From Cryobacterium sp. SO1 (lineage in GTDB: Bacteria; Actinomycetota; Actinomycetes; Actinomycetales; Microbacteriaceae), in the NCBI RefSeq assembly GCF_004210215.2, contig NZ_CP067394.1:3162001-3226000 (forward strand): a DNA stretch of 64,000 nucleotides, given 5' to 3'. Below are positions 58,023-64,000 of this stretch, piece after piece. Each line of letters starts with the position of its first letter. Positions within the stretch are counted from its first letter, which is position 1. A model generated the notes under the pieces. That model was given only the letters and a program-made list of their open reading frames with translations, made no database searches and had not been told where the DNA came from. Both the position numbers and the translations under genes were made by a program.

Positions 58023-58523
58023 TCAGCCGTAGTAGGCGGGCAGCATGCGGGTGATCACGACAAACCAGAGCACGCCCATCAGGATGCCCGCCAGACCGCT
58101 GACCAAGCCGACGATCCAGAGCCCGCCGGCGCGGCGCTCCACGAACCGGGCGACCAGCGCCAGCACCACCGCGGCGATGCTGAGGGGCACCCCCCAGATC
58201 ACGACAATGCCCGCCAGAACGCCGAGCAGCCCGCAGACAGCGGCGGCGACGCTGAGGCCGCGCCGGGCCAGGTGGGTCTGGATCTCCCCGGTGGTGTACA
58301 CGTACGGCACCCACTCGGTCGGCGCGGTGATCGTGGACTCGTACGCGAGTTCGCCGGCGACCGGCGGCCGGGTCAGGTCTGGCAGATGCCCCGGGGCAGA
58401 GCGCAGTTCGGCGGCCCGAGCCTCCGCGGCCCGCGTTTGGGCACGCGAGAGTGCAGGCACCCCGGCGGGCGGGTGCGGTTGCTCCCGCTCGGCCCGGGTG
58501 TCGGGCTGCCCGGACTGGGACAT
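58023..58523 (-). CDS. DUF4190 domain membrane protein (paralogue 1)
   Basis: This 166-residue protein has a disordered Pro/Arg/Gln-rich N-terminus (about 1-60) and three hydrophobic helices. GLSVAAAVCGLLGVLAGIVV and LWIVGLVSGLAGILMGVLWF, with ALVARFVERRAGG between them, fit the DUF4190 family of actinobacterial small membrane proteins. Role unknown. It is the last of three tandem paralogues on the minus strand. Confidence 0.7.
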   Translation of the reverse strand: MSQSGQPDTRAEREQPHPPAGVPALSRAQTRAAEARAAELRSAPGHLPDLTRPPVAGELAYESTITAPTEWVPYVYTTGEIQTHLARRGLSVAAAVCGLLGVLAGIVVIWGVPLSIAAVVLALVARFVERRAGGLWIVGLVSGLAGILMGVLWFVVITRMLPAYYG

Positions 58524-58590
58524 AGGTGGAACTCGTTTCTCGTCTCGGCCGGGACGGCCCTGCCGACGGGATCAGCCGCCGGTGCGTGGG

Positions 58591-59292
58591 TCAGTAGTTG
58601 TAATTGTTCATCGGGACGCTTGCGAAGACCAGCGCCCACAGCAGAATACTCAGAAGTGCCAGTGCGATGCCAACGAAGCCGGTGATGATGCCCGTCAGCC
58701 AGAAGCCCTTGCCGTTGGGTTCCTTGTTGCGGGCGATGAAGCCGAGCACCACAGCGGCGGCCGGCAGGATGATGGCGAGGATGCCGCCGAAAATCGGGAA
58801 GAAGGCAACCGGGGAGCCGAGGATACCGATGACACCGGCGACCAGCGACAGGATGCTCAGGATCGGCTGTTTCGCCACCGGAGGCATCCCGGGTTGGTAG
58901 TAACCGGCGGCCGGGCTGCCGGACGGCGGCGGGGTGCCGTAGCCGGGCTGCGGGGAGCCGGGCTGCACCGAGCCGGGCTGCACCGAGCCGGGCTGCGGTG
59001 CACCGTAGGGCGGCGGGGCGGGCTGGCCCGTGGCCGGCGCACCGTAGGCGGGCGGCGGCGGGGTCGGCTGGCCGGCCGGGCTCACAGGAGGCGTCGGCTG
59101 GCCGACCGGGCTCCCCGGCGGGGTGGGCGGACCGGCGCCCGGGGTGGGATCGCCGGCGGGGCTGCCCGGGCGTTCCGGCGGGTCGCCGGCCGCGCTGTCC
59201 TGAGGGAAGTCGGGGACCTGAGGAACGTCGGGGACCTGAGGCACATCGGGCACCTGGGGCACCTCGGGATGTGGGGTGTTCGGATCTGTCAT
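58591..59292 (-). CDS. DUF4190 domain membrane protein (paralogue 2)
   Basis: This 233-residue protein has a Pro/Gly/Gln-rich N-terminal half (1-135) with VPDVPQVP repeats and PGSVQPG/YGTPPP runs, then two to three hydrophobic helices with LGFIARNKEPNGKGFWLTGI between. The tail is likely an outward or cytoplasmic disordered region. It ends YNY. Start ATG 59292. The nearest neighbours are its two paralogues. Confidence 0.75.
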   Translation of the reverse strand: MTDPNTPHPEVPQVPDVPQVPDVPQVPDFPQDSAAGDPPERPGSPAGDPTPGAGPPTPPGSPVGQPTPPVSPAGQPTPPPPAYGAPATGQPAPPPYGAPQPGSVQPGSVQPGSPQPGYGTPPPSGSPAAGYYQPGMPPVAKQPILSILSLVAGVIGILGSPVAFFPIFGGILAIILPAAAVVLGFIARNKEPNGKGFWLTGIITGFVGIALALLSILLWALVFASVPMNNYNY

Positions 59293-59424
59293 GACCGGTC
59301 ATTCCTTTCCTGTGGATACCTGGTGTTCCTCGCTCCCGGCAACCCGGCCGCCGTGTGGGCGACCGGGCTGACCGGTGAACGTGGTCTGCCGAGCTCTGAG
59401 GCCGAGCCGTGGAGGCCGACCTGC

Positions 59425-59850
59425 TTAGTACGTGACGTACGTGCCGTCGTTGATCCCGGCGATGGTCGCCAGGATGACGACGACGATGAAGATGAGGCCG
59501 CTGATCAAGCCGAGGTAGCCCAGCACGAGGCCGGCGATGGCCAGGCCGCGACCCTTCTCACCGGTCTTCTTGATCTGGCTCAGGGCGATGTGTCCGCAGA
59601 TGACCGCGGCGAGCGACACGAAGAACGCGCTGACCAGGGAGATGATTGCGAGAACGTTCCACTTGTCGGCGGCGGCGGGCTGACCGTAGCCCTGCGGCGC
59701 GTAGGCCTGCGGGGCCGCGGGTGCACTGCCGTAGGCCGGGGCGGCGGGAGCGGCGCCATAGGCCGGCGGGGCGGGCGGGGCGTAGGCCGGCGGTGGGGTG
59801 GGCTCGGTCGAGTCCGGTTGGTTCGCCGGGGGCTGGTTCGGGTCGGTCAT
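59425..59850 (-). CDS. DUF4190 domain membrane protein (paralogue 3)
   Basis: This 141-residue protein has an N-terminal PAYGAAPAAPAYGSAPAAPQ-type tail of about 60 residues. The DUF4190 core follows, with NVLAIISLVSAFFVSLAAVI, GHIALSQIKKTGEKGRGLAI, and a second helix pair. ATG 59850 has GGAG upstream. The tail resembles that of actinobacterial septum or membrane-associated proteins but no function is established. Confidence 0.78.
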   Translation of the reverse strand: MTDPNQPPANQPDSTEPTPPPAYAPPAPPAYGAAPAAPAYGSAPAAPQAYAPQGYGQPAAADKWNVLAIISLVSAFFVSLAAVICGHIALSQIKKTGEKGRGLAIAGLVLGYLGLISGLIFIVVVILATIAGINDGTYVTY

Positions 59851-60014
59851 GTGGAACTCCTTCAGGTGGGTGCAGCGTAGGGCATGCGGGGGTGCTGGGT
59901 GCGATGGGGCCATAGTGGCACCCGCGCCGTGGGGGTGTCAACGTGCGGGCAGGACGCACTACCCCCCGGCCAGAGTATCGCGTCGTTCCGAGAAAAGCTT
60001 GGTGAGATGCGGTT

Positions 60015-61745
60015 TCAGGCCTGGATCTCCGACACCGGCAGGGTCGAGTCCGCCCCGAAAACGAGGGTGGAGGGCTCGTGCCCGGCCATGATCAGCTGCG
60101 CGCCGAGCGCCGCGATCATGGCACCGTTGTCGGTGCACAGCGACAGCGGCGGGATGCGCAGCGCGATGCCGGCCGCACAGGTACGTTCCTGGGCCACCTG
60201 GCGCAGCCGTGCGTTGGCGATCACGCCGCCGCCGAGCAGCAGCCGCGGCACCCCGAGATCGGTGCAGGCCGCGACGGCCTTGGTGAGCAGCACATCGACG
60301 ACGGCTTCGCGGAAGCTCGCCGCGACGTCGTCGATCGGCACGGTCTCGCCGGCGTCGCCCTTCTGTTCCACCCAACGGGCCACCGAGGTTTTGAGGCCGG
60401 AGAAGGAGAAATCGTACCGGTGCTTGGCCACATCCTTCTGGTGGCTGAGGCCGCGGGGAAAACGGATGGCGGTGGGGTCGCCGGTCGCCGCGACCCTGTC
60501 GATCTGGGGGCCGCCGGGGTAGGGCAGGCCGAGCACCCTGGCGACCTTGTCGAAGGCTTCACCGGCGGCGTCGTCGATGGTCTCGCCCAGCAGTTCCACG
60601 TCGGAGACCAGGTCACGCACCAGCAGCAGCGAGGTATGCCCGCCGGAAACCAGCAGGGCGATGGTGGGGTATTCGAGCGGGGCATCCGTCGTGACGCCCT
60701 CACCGCGCAGCAGGTCGGCGCCCACGTGGCCGACGAGGTGGTTGACGGCGTAGATCGGCACATCCAGCGCCACCGCCAGCGCCTTGGCCGCGCCGACACC
60801 CACCATCAGCGCGCCGGCCAGGCCGGGGCCGCTGGTGACGGCGATGGCGTCGATCTCGTCGAGGCTGATCCCGGCCTCGGCGAGCGCGGCGTGGATGGCC
60901 GGCACCATCTCCTCCAGGTGGGCGCGGGCGGCGACCTCGGGCACGACGCCGCCGTAGCGGGCGTGTTCGTCCATGGAGGAGGCGATGGTGTTAGAGAGCA
61001 GGGTGGTACCGCGCACGATGCCGATGCCGGTCTCGTCGCAGGAGGTTTCGATGCCGAGCACCAGCGGGTCGGTGCGGTTGAGCGGGCGGGCCGGGGCGGC
61101 GGATGCGGCGGGGGCGGGTTCGTCAGCAGCCTCGACAGCCGCGGACGCGACGGGTTCGGCGGCGAGGACCGCGGCGGGGTCGGCGGCCAGGACCGTGGCC
61201 GGGTTGGCGGGCGCGGCGGGGTCGGCGGCCGCGGCCGGGTCGCTGGCGGGCGCGGCGGCATCCGCGGTGAACTGCATCTCGGCGGGCGGAATGGGCAGGC
61301 GCATCACGATGGCATCCACGTTGTCTGGTTGGTAGTAGCCCCGGCGCACGCCGAGGTCTTCGAAGCCGAGCGCGCGGTAGAGGTGCTGGGCGCCGGGGTT
61401 GTCGGCGCGCACCTCGAGGAACGTTTCGCGGGCGCCGCGTTTGCGGGCCTCGGTGATCAGGCTGAGCATGAGCACCCGGCCGAGGCCCCGGCCCCGGGCC
61501 TCTTCGGCCACGGCGATGGTCTGGACGTCGCTCTCCGGCGACCGCTGGGCGGCCTGCAGTCCGGCGTAGGCGACGATGTGCTCGGGCGCGTCCGGCGGGA
61601 AGGCGACCAGGTAGTAGCAGCCGGGGTCGGCGACGTCGCGGGCCATCATCTCGGTGGACCAGGCGTCGCTTTCGAAGATGGAGGTTTCCAGGGCCATGAT
61701 CGCGTCGACGTCGGCGGCGGTGGCGCGGCGCAGCTGCCAGGTCAT
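60015..61745 (-). CDS. tsaD: RimI-TsaD fusion: S18 N-acetyltransferase joined to t6A synthase catalytic subunit
   Basis: This 576-residue protein fuses two enzymes in one frame. Residues 1-155 are a RimI-type GNAT ([36 protein letters not shown]). Residues about 158-225 form an Ala/Pro/Asp-rich linker. Residues 230-576 are TsaD ([16 protein letters not shown]; metal-binding [33 protein letters not shown]). TsaD makes threonylcarbamoyl-adenosine at position 37 of ANN-decoding tRNAs. The ATG at 61745 shares its A with the stop of tsaB (TGATG), so the two are coupled. Confidence 0.93.
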   Translation of the reverse strand: MTWQLRRATAADVDAIMALETSIFESDAWSTEMMARDVADPGCYYLVAFPPDAPEHIVAYAGLQAAQRSPESDVQTIAVAEEARGRGLGRVLMLSLITEARKRGARETFLEVRADNPGAQHLYRALGFEDLGVRRGYYQPDNVDAIVMRLPIPPAEMQFTADAAAPASDPAAAADPAAPANPATVLAADPAAVLAAEPVASAAVEAADEPAPAASAAPARPLNRTDPLVLGIETSCDETGIGIVRGTTLLSNTIASSMDEHARYGGVVPEVAARAHLEEMVPAIHAALAEAGISLDEIDAIAVTSGPGLAGALMVGVGAAKALAVALDVPIYAVNHLVGHVGADLLRGEGVTTDAPLEYPTIALLVSGGHTSLLLVRDLVSDVELLGETIDDAAGEAFDKVARVLGLPYPGGPQIDRVAATGDPTAIRFPRGLSHQKDVAKHRYDFSFSGLKTSVARWVEQKGDAGETVPIDDVAASFREAVVDVLLTKAVAACTDLGVPRLLLGGGVIANARLRQVAQERTCAAGIALRIPPLSLCTDNGAMIAALGAQLIMAGHEPSTLVFGADSTLPVSEIQA

Positions 61746-62380
61746 CAGCTCACCCGCTTGGGGCCGTTTTTGGACACCGTGACGTCGGGTGAGCGCAGGT
61801 AGAGCGCCTCGTCGGCAGCGAACGGGCGGCCGGCCGCGAAGGCGAGCTCGGCGACCATGCCGAGGTCGCCGGCGGAGATGGTGGCGGCGTCGAGGCGGGG
61901 CAGGCCGGCGTGCACGAAGTCGGCCTCGAGCAGCTCGGCCGGTTTGGCCAGGGCGGGGGCGCCGAGACGCTCCGGCAGTCCCGCGGCATCCGCCCCGCTG
62001 TAGGCGGACCAGTAGACCTCGCGGCGGCGGGCGTCGGTGACCACGAGCAGCGGGCCGGTATGGCCGGTGCGGTAGTGGCCGTAGGCGATGGCGTCGTGGC
62101 TGACCACGGGAACCAGCGGCCGATCGATGCCGAGGGCGAAGACCCGGGCGGCGGCGATGCCGACGCGCAGGCCGGTGAACGGGCCGGGGCCCATGCCGCC
62201 GACAACGCCGGAGAGCGCCGAGACGGGGATGCCGGCCTCGGTGAGGCACTCCTGGATGAGGCGGCCGACCACCTCGGCGTGGCGCATGGTGTCGGCGACG
62301 CCGCGTTCGGCGATCACGCCCTGGGTCAGGTCGACGACGGCGACGCTGGTGCCGGCGGAGGTATCGATGGCGAGGAGCAC
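61745..62380 (-). CDS. tsaB: t6A complex dimerisation subunit TsaB
   Basis: This 211-residue ASKHA-fold protein has [18 protein letters not shown] at the start and [20 protein letters not shown] (about 67-86), both diagnostic. It bridges TsaD and TsaE in t6A synthesis. Its TGA overlaps the fusion gene. Start ATG 62380; the gap upstream to the TSUP gene is 285 bp and contains a hairpin repeat. Confidence 0.95.
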   Translation of the reverse strand: MLLAIDTSAGTSVAVVDLTQGVIAERGVADTMRHAEVVGRLIQECLTEAGIPVSALSGVVGGMGPGPFTGLRVGIAAARVFALGIDRPLVPVVSHDAIAYGHYRTGHTGPLLVVTDARRREVYWSAYSGADAAGLPERLGAPALAKPAELLEADFVHAGLPRLDAATISAGDLGMVAELAFAAGRPFAADEALYLRSPDVTVSKNGPKRVS

Positions 62381-62514
62381 CCGTCCAGCCTATTCGGCCC
62401 CGGGCCATGCGCCCGCCGCGCGGGCCCGTCCGCCAACCCGCCCGCCAACCCCGCCCGCCCGCATCCGCCCGCCCGGGGTCGCCCTCGCCCGCCCTGTCCT
62501 TCACAACTGTTTCC

Positions 62515-62575
62515 ACTCCGGACAAATGGTCCCGGCACACCGGGTGCAATTGTCCGCATCGGGAACAGCTAGCGC
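62515..62575. repeat. Hairpin-forming intergenic repeat, GGACAA family, copy 2
   Basis: The 37-base core (62520-62556) matches 10876-10912 at 33 of 37 bases, flanked by AACTGTTTCC and GGGAACAGCT arms (about 62505-62573). It lies in the 285-bp gap upstream of tsaB. Left of it is a Pro-codon-like CCGCCCGC low-complexity stretch (62399-62490). Confidence 0.75.
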
Positions 62576-62665
62576 AGGAACGGGCGCCGGCGGGGGCGGA
62601 GACGGGGCGCGGACGGGGCAGGGGCGCGGAACGGGGCAGGGGCGAGGACGGCGGGGCGAGCGGCG

Positions 62666-63469
62666 CTAGGGACGCTTGGTGCGCAGGGCCCGCACGGTGA
62701 GCTGGGCGGCGGCGAGCCCGAGCAGCACGGCGAAGAGGATGCTGGACAGCCGTGGCGGGATCAGCACCGCCAGCGCCACCCCGGGCACCGCCGCGATCGT
62801 GGCGGCGACGCCCACCACAAGGCCGGCCGGCAGGTCAACGAGCCGGGCGCGGGCGTTCGCGATGGTGCCGACGATGCTCGTGGGCACCAGCACCAGCAGC
62901 GAGGTGCCCTTGGCGATGAGGTCGCTCACGCCGAACACCGCCACGAGCGCCGGCACCGCGATCACTCCCCCGCCGATGCCGAACAGCCCGGATGCCACAC
63001 CCATCGCCAGGCCCAGCGCCAGATAGCCGAGCACCACGATCAGGCTCGGCTCGAGGGCGGCGCCGCGATCCGGTTCCACGATGAGCATGCGCACGGCCAC
63101 AACGACCAGCAGCGCGATGAAGAGCCAACGCAGCCAGAACAACGGGATGCGCCGCAACAGGTTCGTGCCGATCACCGATCCCACCACCGCCCCGGCGGCG
63201 ATGATCGCACCGGCAACCAGGTCGATGTGGCCGTTGACCAGGTAGGCGAGTGAGCCCACGATCGAGGTGGGCACGATGGCCGCGAGCGACGTCGTGGAGG
63301 CCCGGCGCTGGTCCATGCGGGCCAGCGAGATGAGCAGCGGCACCATCACGATGCCGCCGCCGACCCCGAACAGGCCGGAGAGCAGTCCGCCGATGAAGCC
63401 GGTCACGACGAGGGCGGTCCAGTACCAGGCTCGGGTGGGGCGGGAATCCCCCGGGCCGGATGAGGTCAT
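62666..63469 (-). CDS. TSUP family (TauE/SafE) sulfite/anion exporter-like permease
   Basis: This 267-residue protein has seven to eight helices in two homologous halves; each has the family motif, [19 protein letters not shown] and [23 protein letters not shown] proteins move sulfite, sulfoacetate or related organic anions; the substrate here is unknown. Its ATG overlaps the stop of the tsaE gene by four bases (ATGA), so it is part of the tsaE operon. Confidence 0.9.
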   Translation of the reverse strand: MTSSGPGDSRPTRAWYWTALVVTGFIGGLLSGLFGVGGGIVMVPLLISLARMDQRRASTTSLAAIVPTSIVGSLAYLVNGHIDLVAGAIIAAGAVVGSVIGTNLLRRIPLFWLRWLFIALLVVVAVRMLIVEPDRGAALEPSLIVVLGYLALGLAMGVASGLFGIGGGVIAVPALVAVFGVSDLIAKGTSLLVLVPTSIVGTIANARARLVDLPAGLVVGVAATIAAVPGVALAVLIPPRLSSILFAVLLGLAAAQLTVRALRTKRP

Positions 63470-64000
63470 TCGAGTCCCCGGTCGGCACCGGCGGGGCCGG
63501 GAGGGCCGGAAGAGTCGGGAGGGCCGGAAGAGTCGGGAGGGCCGGAAGAGTCGGCAGGGCCGGCAGGGCCAGAAGAGTCGGCAGGGCCGGGCGAGTCGGC
63601 AGGGCCGGCGGGGCCAGAAGAGTCGGCAGGGCCGGGCAGCGAATCGAAGGTACCGCCTGCGGGGAGGCCGGGGCCGGCCTGCCAGCGTGGCCCGTGGCCG
63701 GTAACCGTCACCGTGCGCGGTTCCGGCAGGTCCAGGGCGGCTGCGTCATCGACGTCGGCGGCCGGGTCAGCCTGGGACGCCCCGACGGGACGCTCGATTT
63801 CCACGTCCAGCCAGGACTCGGTGATCCCGTCGAGCAGGCCGCGGCCCCACTCCACCACCACGATCGAGCGGGCGAAGTCGATGTCGAGGTCGTCGAGTTC
63901 CATGGCGCCGCTCAGCCTGTAGGCATCCACGTGCACCAGCGGCGGCCCGCCGACGGTGCTCGGATGCGTGCGGGCGAGCACAAAGGTGGGGCTGGTGACC
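63466..64000 (-). CDS. tsaE: tRNA threonylcarbamoyl complex ATPase TsaE, 5' end cut off
   Basis: The first visible residues VTSPTFVLARTHPS, then LVHVDAYRLSGAMELDDL (switch and Tyr-Arg motif) and IVVVEWGRGLLDGI identify TsaE, the P-loop ATPase of t6A synthesis; its Walker A lies beyond the right edge. After the core, residues from about 100 on form a Pro/Gly/Ser/Asp tail of 60-80 residues with GPADSSGPAGPADS repeats (63490-63640), absent from most TsaE proteins. It is translationally coupled to the TSUP gene. Confidence 0.9.
   Translation of the reverse strand, partial: VTSPTFVLARTHPSTVGGPPLVHVDAYRLSGAMELDDLDIDFARSIVVVEWGRGLLDGITESWLDVEIERPVGASQADPAADVDDAAALDLPEPRTVTVTGHGPRWQAGPGLPAGGTFDSLPGPADSSGPAGPADSPGPADSSGPAGPADSSGPPDSSGPPDSSGPPGPAGADRGLE

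Noticed and set aside
60078..61802. 574-codon plus-strand frame opposite rimI-tsaD
   Set aside because: It is a GC-rich shadow of a confirmed gene.

Overview
The window is high-GC DNA from an actinobacterium. The best fit is the family Microbacteriaceae, and a Cryobacterium-like genome would suit. This is judged from the protein style, the GTG and TTG starts, the order purH-purN-PerM-like gene near sucCD and a UvrD1/PcrA helicase (the same neighbourhood as in Mycobacterium tuberculosis, from memory), the CIRCE boxes before groES, and the abundance of GC-rich palindromic intergenic repeats. The content is mainly chromosomal housekeeping. I see no prophage, insertion sequence, CRISPR array, rRNA or tRNA.

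Layout. 1-8.7 kb: a truncated Mrp antiporter subunit, an AnsP-like amino acid permease, two MFS exporters, purU, two small membrane proteins and an AraC-type regulator. 8.8-14.4 kb: a P1B-type metal ATPase, icd, a GNAT enzyme, an alkyltransferase-like DNA-repair protein and a flavin reductase. 14.6-19.1 kb: a small cupin gene bracketed by two copies of a hairpin repeat, then a heterodimeric ABC exporter preceded by a 30-codon leader ORF and a terminator-like hairpin. 19.2-29 kb: DDAH, an MscS channel, purN-purH, a PerM-like membrane protein, an APC transporter and sucCD. 29.3-38.1 kb: a VIT-type transporter, DUF3054, a DUF1254 protein, pcrA, a GDPD and a Bax-inhibitor-1 homologue, separated by repeat-rich gaps. 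38.5-49.3 kb: guaA, DUF3817, SURF1, a KhtTU-like K+/H+ antiporter pair, an AbiEi/DUF559-like gene framed by inverted palindromic repeats, glpD, guaB3 and guaB. 49.5-55.1 kb: a complete branched-chain amino acid (Liv) ABC system, with livHMGF on the plus strand facing livK on the minus strand. 55.2-64 kb: rarD, groES with two CIRCE operators, a THUMP-like methyltransferase, three DUF4190 paralogues, and the t6A genes tsaE, tsaB and a rimI-tsaD fusion.

Metabolic themes are purine synthesis (purU, purN, purH, guaA, guaB, guaB3), cation and pH homeostasis (MrpA, KhtTU-like pair, MscS, P-type ATPase), glycerol-phosphate use (GDPD, glpD), and t6A tRNA modification.

The most interesting non-standard signals are: the putative leader-peptide attenuator of the ABC exporter; several families of long intergenic palindromes, some bracketing single genes; a LivH permease with a secreted beta-domain fused in front; the RimI-TsaD fusion; and a GuaB3 in which the usual catalytic cysteine position reads serine. 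All calls were made by eye from the sequence. No database search was run.
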